Source: Paramecium pentaurelia (taxonomy: Eukaryota > Ciliophora > Oligohymenophorea > Peniculida > Parameciidae). From it: a stretch of 64,000 nucleotides of DNA. The first letter of the stretch is position 1. Each line of letters starts with the position of its first letter. The DNA is taken from contig CAJJDO010000044.1 of assembly GCA_905183005.1 (NCBI GenBank), positions 363,122 through 427,121 of the forward strand. Direction: 5' to 3'. The notes under the pieces were generated by a model. The model saw only the letters and a program-made list of their open reading frames with translations, was not told where the DNA came from and ran no database searches. Positions 25,462 to 37,662 of the stretch are shown one piece after another. The position numbers and the translations under genes are program-made.

Positions 25462-25847
25462 TTATTATTGAATATAAATTATAATTAATCTCTTTAAAGT
25501 TTCCTACAAAAATAAGATATATTAACAATTTCATTTTATTCATCTATCAATTACTTTAATTATTATGATAAATAAAAAAAACATAAAGAGTATAAAATTG
25601 TAAACAATAATTAGTAGACATTTCTTATGGAATTCAAAGAATGAGTCTATATATATATTATGATATCATTTATGAATATTACCATTAGTGTTATTTATCT
25701 ATTAGCTATCTTGATATATTGAATTTAGAAAATAAAACTCAAACATTTACCACATCATGAAATAATAATAAATTTTTGTAATTCATAACTTCTTACTTTT
25801 AATTTATTTTATGTATTTTATTTATATTTATATACTAATACTAATTT
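25462..25847. other. Intergenic, AT-rich
   Basis: 386 bp upstream of the Cys-motif gene; no feature seen. Confidence 0.5.
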
Positions 25848-26492
25848 ATGTATACTAAATGGCGTAGGACTAGTCAACAAAAATATCCAGATCTTTCTTA
25901 ACATTTTAAAAGTTAAGTTATTACAAGGAGACGTTCTTGTTATTGTGATAATTGTGGTAGGCTAAGCCAATTTTAATAAATTCATCAAAATAATGAATGG
26001 GTTCCATTATAAATTTAGATTGATGAATCTAAAAAAGAATTAATATAGTAGAAAATTTAGAATGATGAAAAATAACAAATCAGTAAGAATTCAAGAACGA
26101 TGTCTACATCTATGAGTTAAGCTCCTTCATTTTATAAATATTAAGATCAAAAACCTAGAAGGAATAGTTGTAATTGCTCTGAATGTGGATCAATGTCATA
26201 ATTTCAAATTGAACATAAAGATGTTCCATATAATAAAAAGAAAAAATCCCAAAAGATTTTTGTTATTAAAAGAAAAAATCTTATACATAGCAGAACAATT
26301 CAACTTGAATAAATGCAAAGTAGAAGTAGGATTGATCCTAAATAATTGATTTAATAAAAAAAATAAATGATGAGTTTAAGACATATCGATATTTAACATA
26401 GAAGACTTAAAACTGAATGCATGAGTTTGAGTTAGATTGTTCTTCCTGCAATTAAAGACTTCTCATGCAGATAGATTAAAAAGTAATTGTGA
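25848..26492 (+). CDS. Basic protein with two RRxSCxCxxCG motifs (copy A)
   Basis: 214 residues, no intron. Two copies of S-C-x-C-x-x-C-G-x-x-S-x-F-Q lie at residues 30-43 (SCYCDNCGRLSQFQ) and 107-120 (SCNCSECGSMSQFQ). Each is preceded by two or three arginines, so that every Ser also sits in an RRxS (PKA/PKG-type) context. Otherwise the protein is Lys/Arg/Gln-rich with no TM segment. The same motif pair occurs in the gene at 27090. I do not know a named family with this motif. Three clustered cysteines suggest metal binding or redox; this is inference. Confidence 0.8.
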
Positions 26493-26532
26493 AATCTATT
26501 CATTATATTATTAAACTATTTTAATTGTTAAG

Positions 26533-27071
26533 TCTGATCAATTAATATATCTTAAAAGTATAATAAATTAGTAAAAACATATCAACTAGTGTTCATCTAT
26601 TGAATCCATACAAGATCATAAAGAATATAATAATAAGATAAAAGAGCTATTATTGCAAATCTATGATGATAATAAATAAACTTTTATTTAACAAAAAGTT
26701 TTAAGATAACTTAAAGATCAATAATAAAGAAAGACTAATTCAAGAAATTCATTATTAAAAAATTACTTGAAAGAATTTTAAAGATAATATCTGATCATAA
26801 AATAATCACTAATTATTAAATTCTTTAATGAATAATCAAATATTGTTGCAATCCTTTTTACTTATTAAAACATTAGATGTCAAGAAAGGGGAGAGCTATA
26901 TAATTTTTTATGAATCAAAAGGGATATGCAATCAATATAAGTTATTTGTTAAAAAATAGAAAAGTCATCTTTAATGAAAATTTAATTGAAACTAGTAGTA
27001 AATAATCAATGGTTTTGAAGAGTTTGAATAGATTAATGTTCTTAGTAAGATTTAAATCAACTTTGAATTGA
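26533..27071 (+). CDS. Probable gene between the motif paralogs, 5' end unresolved
   Basis: An open frame from about 26533 (SDQLIYLKSIINQQKHIN...) joins, by a 32-nt GT...TAG intron ending just before 26877, to a second exon starting MSRKGRAIQFFMNQKGY and ending at TGA 27069. Together about 168 residues, Lys/Gln-rich and helical. No start codon is visible in the first exon, so the true 5' end may be a missed exon, or the second exon alone (64 codons from 26877) may be the gene. It lacks the Cys motif of its neighbours. Confidence 0.35.
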
Positions 27072-27089
27072 TCATATTATATTAGTTTT

Positions 27090-27791
27090 ATGAATTATTG
27101 TAATATTAAAACAACTAGAAGAAATAGCTTTAGTCTTAACTACCAATCGTTATAGTAAATCAAACATCAAAGAAGACAGAGTTGTTGTTGCAAGGAATGC
27201 GGAATTTAGAGTATGTTTTAAAAATTACATTCTGATATTTCATGTCCAATATAAGAACATTTAAGAATATAAAGAGATAGTACACATTCAAGTGCCAATT
27301 CAAATTCAGATGTTTCATTAGAATTAATTTAAACTGTTAAGAAGTTTCCCTTTCTCAGAGGATAACTCAAATTGATTAGTCTACCTCCAAATTATGATTA
27401 ATAAATAGTGTAGATTAAGAAAAAGAAAAGAAGACATAGTTGCCATTGTAATGAATGTGGTAATCTAAGTAAGTTTTAAACAAAAACTCAGAATCTTTAT
27501 GTCGAAAGGTATCAACAAATGAAGAAATAATTTCGAATAAAATAAATTAGAAGACACAATAAAAATAAAACATAGACTTTAATTGAAACTGACAATCCTG
27601 TTATTCTACATATAAATTCACCAATGATGAAATATTCAAAATATTCAAGAACTGCTAAATTGATTTTAGAATAAAATCAAATGAAGAATTTTCCAAGAAT
27701 TTGTACAGAAAAGAATATTTGTAGTCCAAAAACTAAATTATTTTTGCCATCTTTACATATACCAAAGACTTTTCGTACTTAACTCTTTTGA
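27090..27791 (+). CDS. Basic protein with two RRxSCxCxxCG motifs (copy B)
   Basis: 233 residues, no intron. The motifs are at residues 31-44 (SCCCKECGIQSMFQ) and 117-130 (SCHCNECGNLSKFQ), again each directly after arginines (QRRQ, KRRH). The spacing between the two motifs (86 residues here, 77 in copy A) and the basic, Gln-rich background match copy A, 600 bp upstream, so the two look like diverged tandem paralogs. No TM or signal peptide. Function unknown. Confidence 0.8.
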
Positions 27792-27878
27792 ATGGAAAGT
27801 TATTGATCATATTAGTATACTATTTTAATTTATTTATATAAATGTATGTATTTAAATAATTAATTATTTTTTTAATTA

Positions 27879-30800
27879 ATGAAAGAAATATCAATTCAAT
27901 GTTAGCAAAGGTACTCAAATTAACTATTATTTCATTAGTTATGAAATCTCACAACCATTAGCATTTACTTTTGATGAATTATCAAAAATACTATATGTAA
28001 TAGATTAGGAATCCAATATTATTAAATATGAATATAATAATAAATCATTAAGTGTATTATATATGTTTAATATTAGATTTAAACAACTTACAAAGTTGGT
28101 TAACAAATTCAGAATACCTCTTAAATCCTTTCATTTCAATATTTAATGGAAAATGATCAATTAATTATTGTTTATAGAGATGGAGCAATAATTAAAGTGT
28201 AAAAAGATGATGCAGAAGTTGTTGGATAATTTGAATGTGGAGTATTGGGAGCAGCATGGAATCCAAATCAAGAATAACTAGTGGTTATTTGTGGTGATGG
28301 AAAATTAGTGAGTTTTGATGCTCAAATAGAACCAATTAAAGAAATTAATATAGATGGAATCCTTGATTAATTAGTCTCTATTTCTTTTAAAAATGATGGA
28401 AAAGTATTGACTTTTTTGTTAAATTTATTTAGTTTTTTTCATTAAATTATGCTATTAAGGATGGTAGGATATGTGAAACATATGATGTACAATTAGAGAA
28501 ATTTAGAAGTCCAAGCAAGTCAGATCCTGAAGGAGGATTAGTATAAGCTATCTTTGAAAAACCAAGAAATCTTGTTAATACAGTTTCATGGTAACCTAAT
28601 AGTTAATTTATTGCTGGTATTCAAGAGAAATAAGTTATATTTTGGGAAAAAAATGGATTGAGACATTTAGAATTTAATATATTTGAGGATTCAACAAATG
28701 TAAAATGGAGTCCAGATGGAGTTATTTTGGCTGTTTAATAAGGAAATAAAATAACAGTACATTTAAGATAAAATTATAAATGGTATGCAAAAAGAGCATT
28801 TAAATTTGAAAAAATAATTGATTATACATTTATTGAGAATAATACTTTAGTAGTGTTTAATCAAAATAATGTAAGTATTTTTTGGTTGAATTATCAATTT
28901 AATAATGCAACAATGGGTTTATCAACTGATTATGATACATTATTAGTAAGTGATTATAAAAAGGGAGTTATTCCACCACCTTTATGTCATTATTAATTAA
29001 AAGTTGATAGTCAAATAGATTTAGTTTATTTTGATTAATTGATTTATGTATATTCTTTTGATGGAACCCTGACAATATTTGATAATGCTAATTAATTGGG
29101 AAAAATTAAATTAGATATTGAATATGCACATAAATTAATTTGTTATTAAGATAAATAATAAGATGTCATTTTTTGTCATGCTGTTTTTGTTGTACATGAG
29201 GCTGAAAGTGACAAAATAGTTGATGTAGTGATTTCACCAGAATTTGAAATTATAAATATATGGAGAAAAGAGTTCTCTTAATCTACATAAGTTACTGCAT
29301 TAACTAAAAAGGGAAATTAGATAATATTACATTCAAGATTTGGAGAAAAGTTTTTATATGATTAATCATAAGAAGAAAGTTTAAGTGAATTTGATTTGGC
29401 TAATAAGGAATAAAATGTTTATGATGTAAAAATATAACAGCATAATGAATGGCTTGCTTGTTTAAAATCTAATAGTAAATTAACATTGAACAATCAATTA
29501 GTGACTACTGAATGTACATCATTTGCCTTTTTTGATCATTTCTTAGCATTTACTATTAACACAACAGATTAATTTCATAATTTATATATACTAGATCTTA
29601 ATAAACCAATTTAAATTGATAAGAAAAGTTTGAATATAAGTAATATTGAAAGAGGAGCTAAAATTTTAGCAATTGTTTCTTTGGATAGACTTATTGTATA
29701 AATACCAAGAGGAAATTTAGAAACAACAGCTCCAAGAGTTATGGCTTTACATTTATGCAAATAACTTTATGAAAATAAACAATATAAAATATGCTTTGAA
29801 ATGATTAGAAAACATAAATTGGACATGAATTTAATGTTTGATTTTTCTGGTGAATTAGATGTTTAGATCATAGAATAATTATCAGAATAATATTTATAAC
29901 TTTTTATACAATCACTAAATAATGAAATCAGTTTTGAACTTCCATATGTTTTGACAGCCTAAGAGTACAAACATTAAAAAGTGTTAATAGTAGATAAAAC
30001 TTTGGGAACATCCAAAATTAATTATGTCTGTTAAAAGTTGATTGATAATATGAAAGAGTAATTTATATTTTAGAATTTAGGGAAACTCATATTTTAACTA
30101 TAGTGACAGCAATGTTGAAAAAGGAACCTAGTGAAGTGGAAGAAGCACTTTTGAAGACTTTAAAACTAAAGCAAATAGAATAATAACATGAAGAAGTACC
30201 TCCTCATTTGAATCCAGATACCCATAAGCCTTATAAGTATTGAATTCATTATTATAATAATAGAAAGCATCATAAAATTAAGTCAGAATAAGTTTTGGAA
30301 TATATTTGCTGGTTAGCAGATGCTAATAAAATGTTTGAAGTAGCTTTAGGGACATATGATTTTGATTTAGTCAAATAAGTTGCTTAATTTACTTAGAAGG
30401 ATCCTAAAGAATATTTACCAATGTTGGAAAGATATTCACAAATAAAAGATCCAATTGATATGAAATCCACTATTCATATTGAATTAAAGAATTATGATAA
30501 GGCTATTAAAGTGTTGTCAGAAGGAAATGAAGAATAGAAATAAAAATCTATTGAATTAATAAGAAAATAAAACAGATTTAGAATTGCATTAGAAGTATAT
30601 AGAAATGATTAAGGAATGATGAAAAAAGTAAAAGAAGCTTTGGGAGATTATTTAAATAATCAAAAGTAATATCATTAAGCTTCTTTGGCTTATGAAAGTG
30701 CTGGATTGTATGAAAAAGCAGTTTAAGCATCTTCTGAAATATTAGATACTAAAAGAATATTATCTTTTGATCCAAAAGAAGATTATTTGAAAAATTATAA

Positions 30801-31553
30801 TTAGATTTTATTGGCAGCTGGAAGATGGAAAGATTGTGGATAAGTTTAAGAATATTTAAAGAATTATGAATAAGCTATTCATTATTATTGTAAAGCAGAA
30901 GAATGGGAATTTGTAGCTTAATGTTTAAGACATTAATAAATAAATATAGATGATCATTTATAATTAGCATTCTCATTAAAAGTAAATCATTTATTAAATT
31001 AACAACATTTATTCATTTAAAAATTAGAGAGATTAAGGATAGTCTAAGATTAGAAAAAAGAACATGGAATATTAGCACCATCTTAAGTTAATGCTGATTT
31101 TGATCAAATGAGTGATGTAAGTGGAAAATCAGGAATGTCAAAATCTTCTTATACAATGTCTGTGACAACAGGAGTTAGAAAGAGAAAGCCTAAGGAGAAA
31201 TCTTTTTTGAATAGAAATATCAAGGAAGGTTCTCCAGTTGAAGAAGAGTATTTGATTGAATTTCTAAAAGATATACAAGCCAAAAGTGCAGATTTAATTA
31301 GTAAATAATATTATTTACATATTTAGATTCGATTAAAAAGTTTTAAAATTATCTAATTTTCTTTAATCAACCAAAATTGTCTTTAGAATTATCAGCTAAA
31401 ACTAAAGAGTATTTAAACACAATTAAACCTGAAATTAAGAGTTTACTCTAATAATAATTTGAAGAATAGAATTAATAAGCTATTGATTTGTATCCATATA
31501 AATCTGTTGTGCCCAGTGAATTTAATCAAGCTTTAGATGATTTAATTAAATGA
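27879..31553 (+). CDS. ELP1: Elongator complex subunit ELP1 (IKAP)
   Basis: 1,172 residues with six introns (28, 23, 29, 23, 27 and 26 nt). ELP1 is the scaffold of Elongator, which makes the mcm5/ncm5 side chains on wobble uridine of tRNA. The N-terminal half carries WD40-like blades (e.g. GVLGAAWNPNQEQ, VKWSPDGVILAV). The family signature IPRGNLE lies at the propeller/TPR junction, followed by FEMIRKHKLDMNLMFDF. LGTYDFDLV and DPKEYLPMLERY mark the TPR part. The basic C-terminal block RKRKPKEKS precedes the dimerisation end NIKEGSPVEEEYLIEFL. Complete and apparently functional. Confidence 0.94.
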
Positions 31554-32623
31554 TGATATTTATTTATCATTTTATAAAGGAAATAAGATTTTTATATTTA
31601 TATAATTTGAGATAAAAGGGATGATTCTGTATTAAAAATCTAATTAATCATATTGTTTTATCTTAGTTCTATCACATCTCCTAAATTAATTTCTATTATT
31701 ATTCATATTGAATATCATTCTTAACTACAAGTATTGATTTCTAATTCTTGACAGAGATTTTTCTAATAAATGACAATAGGTAAAGCAAAAATATAAAAAA
31801 ACAGAATTATATTTGATTAGTAATAATGAGAGTTTTAAAATATATCTAATAAACTCTAATGTATATTTTAGGAGAATAAATCTGAAATTCAATATATTTT
31901 AAAAACCTAGTTATGAAGTACAGTTGACTCCTAAATTGAATATTTGGTTAAGGTATCAAACTTCCAAGGATTGAAGGATACTAAACAATTATTCAAATGA
32001 ATATAATAAATGAGAGGATGCACTTGAATAACTTGAATTTAGATATAGGTTTTTTATCTAAAATCTTAAAAATTCATTAGTTTAAGAATCATAAACTCAT
32101 TACATATTCGCTTTGGATATATTCTAACGATTGTCACATGTCACAAATTTACAAACTTCATGTGCTTCAAAGTGGTAAAATTTTTACTAATTGCCTTTTC
32201 ATTTTCTCTTTGAATTATTTGATATGATCTAGTTGTTTTGTTATTTCAAATTCTCTAATCACATTCTTATAAGCACCTGTTTAGAGTTCAGTATTTCTTA
32301 TTAAATACATGACTCTTCCTACTTTTAGTCAATGAGTCTCAACAGGTGTCTAACTTCATCAGTCATATTGAATGATGGTAAGATGAGATGCAAGATTGAT
32401 CACTTTGCACTTAAGACATCTGATAGTATTATCATAAGTGTTTGTAGAGTGAAATATGACAAATTGTGTATTTGAATTTGTTGTATTCAGAAAAGGTCTG
32501 CAAACATGTGTAAATATAATGTATAAAGACTAATTTGGCTTAAAAATTCATAGAGAGTAGTAGTCTCATAAATTTATATAAGGATTTCGATAATATAAAT
32601 AATTTTGATAAAAACTATTCCAA
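31554..32623 (-). pseudogene. Spacer with decayed coding remnant on minus strand
   Basis: From 31554 to about 32160 I see no gene. On the minus strand about 32560-32167, stretches such as NTYDNTIRCLKCKV and VGRVMYLIRNTELQTGAYKN followed by VIREFEITKQLDHIKQF look protein-coding. They lie in one frame interrupted by three TGA codons that no normal intron removes. A CxxC pair (CLKC) hints at a zinc site. Best read as a pseudogene; a mis-solved small gene is possible. Confidence 0.35.
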
Positions 32624-33721
32624 ATGGGCATTTGCAAGAGTTAACCTGTAACAACTGAAGATCTACCTACAATGGATTCAAGTGGACATAAGCAAACAGA
32701 AATAGTCATCAAGGAGGATAGTACACCTAATTATGATGAGAATAAAATCGTCATCATATAAGCACTCTATAGAGGTCATAAAGTTCGTAAATCTCTTATG
32801 ACAACTTTACAATCTCCAGAGACTTCAGCACCCACTTAGGTGGAGCAGTAGAAATTCTGCTTTGATCCTAACTAACTTTATGATAATGATTAATCTTCAA
32901 TATTGATGAAGAATGGAGCTATCTATTAAGGAGAATGGAAGGATGGCAAAGCAAATGGAAAAGGTAAATATTAATTCCAAGATAGGTGGTAACTTTTATC
33001 TTTATTATTATTAGCTATGTCGAAGGGACTGTAATATTTTAATAATATTTTCATAGTGGGCTTCCAATGAACTTTAAGGGGAGGCTATATATGTAAATGG
33101 TACCGAAATGTATAAGGGACAATGGCTTGACAATATGTTCCATGGTGTTGGTGAATATATCTATTCAGATGGTCGCATTTATTAAGGTATTAGATTTAAA
33201 AATGTGTAGGTGAATGGAAAAAAGGATTATAACATGGAATGGGCAAAGAGATTTATAAAGACAAATCTAGCTATGAAGGTAAATTCAAGGAAGGAATGAA
33301 AAATGGACTTGGAATAATTCGATTAGCTGATGGTTGTGTTTATGAGGGAGAATTTGAAAATGATTAATTTCATGGATACGGAACATTTGTAATTTTTATT
33401 CTTAAATTTAGATTTGGCCAGATAGAAAGAAGGTTTTTGAAGGCTATTGGAAAAATGGAACTAAACATGGAAATGGTACTATGAAATGGGGTGATGGTAT
33501 TTATCAATTATTAAATAATTTATTTTTCAGGTCGTATATATTCAGGTCAGTATTTGGAAGGATTTAAACATGGATATGGAGAAATGTAGTATAGTGATGG
33601 TCGTTGTTATAAAGGAAAATGGAAATATGGATTGTAAGATGGAATGGGAATATTTGTAGATAAGGAAGGAAATGAAAAGAAAGGATTTTGGCTTAAAGGT
33701 AAACTTAAGAAATGGTTTTGA
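32624..33721 (+). CDS. MORN-repeat protein with IQ motif
   Basis: 320 residues with five introns (29, 26, 23, 23 and 34 nt). The N-terminus MGICKS carries myristoylation and palmitoylation signals. Residues 45-60 form an IQ motif (IIQALYRGHKVRKSL), a calmodulin-binding helix. Eight or so MORN repeats follow from about residue 100 (YQGEWKDGKANGKGKY, YEGKFKEGMKNGLGII, YSGQYLEGFKHGYGEM, YKGKWKYGLQDGMGIF), which bind phosphoinositides or scaffold cortical structures. A calmodulin-linked cortical or ciliary scaffold is the likely role. Confidence 0.92.
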
Positions 33722-33837
33722 ACTTTTAAAAATTTTGATTTTAAATCTCTTCTATTTATTATATTATTATTAATAATTTATATTTAAATATATGTATATA
33801 TAGAACGAGCAAACATAATAATCACCAATCAATATTG

Positions 33838-35513
33838 TCATTCATCATCACAGAAATTTTCAAAAGATTCTTCATTTTCATGATCCATCAAATCATCTGG
33901 TAAGATCTTTTATTAAAGTTATTATTATTATTATTATTATTGTTATTCTACTAATTCTTAATGTTTTAAACTTAATATTTAATATCAATTATTACGCAGC
34001 TTAAGCCAATTAGACATCCATCATGTTTATTTTCAACATCTCCTTTGAAATTGTATGAATTCCCTTTCCCTTATTTTATGTCTATGCAAATTATTCAGCA
34101 TCATTAAAATAACAACTAATTTCACTGGCTTACTCTTTACCTAAATAACCAAAACTACTTTCCTCTGAATCATTCACTCCTACAAAAGATATTTATAAAA
34201 TTATTTACTAGAATCATCTGCTAATAATGAATCATATAAATTTAATTGTTCTTTATAATTCTCTTCATATTAAGATAAAATCTTCTCAGGTAAACCCATT
34301 TATTCTTACATTACAGCTAATTTCTTTTAAGTAATCAACTTATTAGATGGTATAATATCTATATTTAAATTTCCTTCAGTATCATCCATATTTGTTTGCT
34401 CAGCATTTGAGATAAACTAATCGAACATCCTAAAAATATATCTTTAAATATACTCTAAAATTGAACTATCACCTACTCTTTTTAAAAATATTTTTGTCAA
34501 CTATTCTCTTTATAATAATTTTTAGATAGCTTCGAATTGTCCTTAAACGAGATATTTTAATTCTAAAAATTCTATTTTTTATTAATAAAATTAATACCTT
34601 GTTCACTCTTTGTTTCTTTTTATTAGGTATTTATTTTAGATTATAATCCTTAAATTTATGATTTAAAATTCTTAATCACTTCCTCTTAAGATTTCTTTTA
34701 TTCTATTAACTAATTGTACTCAATGAGTACATTTTCATGTTTTCTTTTAATTGAAGTGAGAATATTTTCTAGTTTTTTCTTTTCCATTTATTAAGTGAAA
34801 GATTATTGTAATATTGCAATTTATCTCTTAAAAAAATGATCTATTTAAAGACTCGAATTTGTCTCTTAAGTAGAAGTAGGTTATGTATTTGGTTATTCAT
34901 AAAATATTATTGAAAGTAATTAATTTAATGATTAATTTAGTTTAATCATGAATGCTATCTCTTTTTAATCTTATTAACAATTACTATCTCTCTCTTATAA
35001 TAGTTATTTTATATTATCTTTAATTTTTTACAGTTATGATTATTCATAAGATATACTGTTACTATTCTTTATTTTGACACTTGAATTAGGACGATGAAAT
35101 GATGAATTCTTAGTTAATTATGGTGATTGTTAATCAATTTAGATCATTGATTAATTCTTACGTAATTTATGAGTGATCTTTACAGTATCCATTAATTCAT
35201 TATTAAATAAACTCTATATTTTAGGTTTCGTCTGTTAGCCTGCCATAACATTTAAAATGCTACTCAATTTTTGTTGTGACACCTGAAGAGTTGGATTTAT
35301 GAATGTTCTATTCACCTTCTATAAATTTTCATACGACTTTTAACGTCCCATTACAGGACTGTTGTTATTCGAGATATTTTATGATTGGCTCTCAAATTGC
35401 TATTTTGACAATACTTTAGTGAGTTTCTTTTCTTATATCTTTCCTTACAATTTCTACATCTAAGAAGTATATATTTATTAAGCAATCCTTTCATTCTCAC
35501 TTTACTTTTTCAT
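33838..35513 (-). CDS. Coiled-coil protein with poly-Gln tract
   Basis: 523 residues with four introns (26, 24, 29 and 25 nt). It begins MKKQSENERIAQQIY. There is a Ser/Asn/Gln-rich N-terminal third, then Lys/Glu coiled coil (MEKKKLENILTSIKRKHENV), a more globular middle (DQFISNAEQTNMDDTEGN), and a run of about nine Gln encoded by a TAA microsatellite (ATT on the plus strand near 33919-33949) before an acidic end, ENFCDDE. No family recognised. Two downstream in-frame ATGs (35459, 35351) are alternative starts. Confidence 0.75.
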
Positions 35514-35682
35514 TATATTTTGTTTGTTGAGAATATTTTTTATAAAATAATAAATTTTACATCTTTTTGTATAAAAATTTGAAAAAAATAAACAAGTTTT
35601 ATTAGAGTAAACCAATAGATTAATTATCTATATGGTTATTAATAATCCATTCTTCCTTATTTAACTAAATTTATAAAGATAG

Positions 35683-36164
35683 TCAATTTATTTTTCGAGA
35701 GGCAAATAGTTGTTTTAATTAATTTAAATTATCTTCCTACTTTGTTTGAATATCAATCATCTAATCCAATTTTCTTACCATCTAACTCCTTTCCTAAATT
35801 TATTATTTTTATAACATACTTATAATTATTGTTTTTTTTCTATGTTTAACTTCTTTACATTTTTGCTTAATTAATAATGTTAACTCTCTAATTATTCCTA
35901 TTTTATTTGCATTTATTTTATTTAATTCGACAAAAGCTCTATCTTTACCTCCACTCCCTCCTTCACACATTCTTAATCCTCCATCATCCCTATTGGAGAT
36001 GTTAGTAAACAATCAAATGTCTATTTTGCCTCCTTTTTTACAGTCTAAACACAAGTTTGACATCTTGTCTATGGACTCATGGAGTTTTATTTCCCCATTA
36101 AAGACTTGAAAGATCTTAAAATGTGTATTATTTATTCAGGTGTCTAAGCTTATTTTGATTTCAT
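35683..36164 (-). CDS. Small coiled-coil protein
   Basis: 151 residues with one 26-nt intron. It contains two CxxC-like pairs near the N-terminus (RCQTCVQTV) and a long Gln/Lys coiled coil (MQIKQEQLESQHYQLSKNVK; SQMVRKLDQMIDIQTKQED). No known domain. It lies back-to-back with the ankyrin gene, 33 bp away. Confidence 0.7.
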
Positions 36165-36197
36165 ACTTTTAATAATTTTATTGTTAAATAATATTAA

Positions 36198-36814
36198 ATG
36201 CGCAAGAAGAGTACTTACATCTTACCACCTTTAGAAAATAAAAAAATTATAGCTATAGAAAAATAAGTTCAAAAAGATATCTCAGAATAACATCTCGCTA
36301 TGGAATATGTAAGATCAGAAATGAATTCAATTGTTTCACTCAAATATTAAGCTTAAATCAAATCTTTTTCTCATAGTCGCCATAATAGAATGCATGCCAG
36401 CCAATCCTTACATTAACCAATAGTTAATTATCCTCCAAAATTTGAATAATCTCAACCTTCATTTGAATTTCTATCTACAATAAGAAAAAGATTCTTGAAA
36501 TCATCTATTGAACCTCAAAATATTGAATTGCTAAAGTGGTACCAAGAAGAAGAATATTTTGAATTAAAAGAATACTTTAAGAAGAACCCTGTTGATTAAT
36601 TTATCTAAGGCTTAACATTGCTTTATAGAGCTGTCAAAGATGAAAATATCAAAATGATCTCATTCTTGTTATCTAAAGGAGCTAATATGCATTTAATCTA
36701 AGAAGTTATTTATTAATAACTAATTTGAAGAAATGGCCCTATCGATAGATGAGTCCTTATTTATTAGCAAAATAAATAAACAATTAAGAAATCAAAAATC
36801 TATTGCATATTTGA
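36198..36814 (+). CDS. Ankyrin-repeat protein, short
   Basis: 196 residues with one 26-nt intron (donor GTT). Starts MRKKSTYILPPLENKK. The C-terminal third holds an ankyrin-like unit (GLTLLYRAVKDENIKMISFL, LLSKGANMHL) and the start of a second (SPYLLAKQINNQEIKNLL) that is cut off by TGA. The frame stays open for another 90 codons beyond the stop, so the protein may be truncated relative to its ancestor. Confidence 0.65.
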
Positions 36815-37662
36815 ATTATTTTAGAAAATTAATGTTTCTCAAATATATATATTAATATCTTTTTGATTTTACTATCAAATACTAAGTTTAAGAGTATTCT
36901 CTTTTTTAATCAATAGTATACTTTAATTTGTTATGAATTATTTATTTTGAATACTAATATTAATTATTATTATACTAATTATAGTTATGCATCAAATCCT
37001 TTATATATATTAATATAATATTTAATAACTCTTGAAGAGATAGAATAGATATTATAGAATAATATTATTAATCCTAAAATTTGAGAAGACTTTATAAATA
37101 TATAAAAGTTAATGTTGTAAGTCACTCTTAAGTATATAATTTAGTAATCTATTATAATTTTGAAAAATTAAAAGATTTCTAGAAAATGAGATCATAATGA
37201 AATTAACAAATTATAGCTTAAATTTCATATCATATTTTTAAATTCTTTAATCTATTGCAATAGTATATTGTTTATAAAGATTTAACTGATTTTTATATTT
37301 GATTTTTCATTAATAATATAATTATAATTAAGAGCCAGTTAATAGTCATTTATTCCATCTTAATTTCTTGTTTATTAAATAAAGTGAATCATGATTTATA
37401 TTAGAAAAGAAATAAAGTTCTTTTATTTTTTATATTCTGTAAGTGATTATTTATGATAAGTTAAAACGTTAAGGATTAGGAAAGTTGAGAAAGACAATTA
37501 TTTAAAAACAAAAGAGTATTTTATAAGGAATAATAATAAAATAAGTGAGTTTTTAATTAAAAATAAAAACGTATTAATGAGAGTATGGAAATAAATTAAA
37601 AAACGGGTAATATTTAATGTCTTGGAGAGTGATTATGATTTCATTTCATTAATATTAATAAC
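36815..37662. other. Intergenic, AT-rich
   Basis: 848 bp upstream of the trichocyst gene. The first 270 bp keep the ankyrin gene's frame open after its stop (to TGA at 37082). The rest holds nothing I can support; the trichocyst promoter must lie here. Confidence 0.5.

Noticed and set aside
35799..36012. Minus-strand 67-codon frame starting MFTNISNRDDGG
   Set aside because: It lies in another frame inside the coiled-coil gene 35683-36164, which has a clean start, intron and stop.
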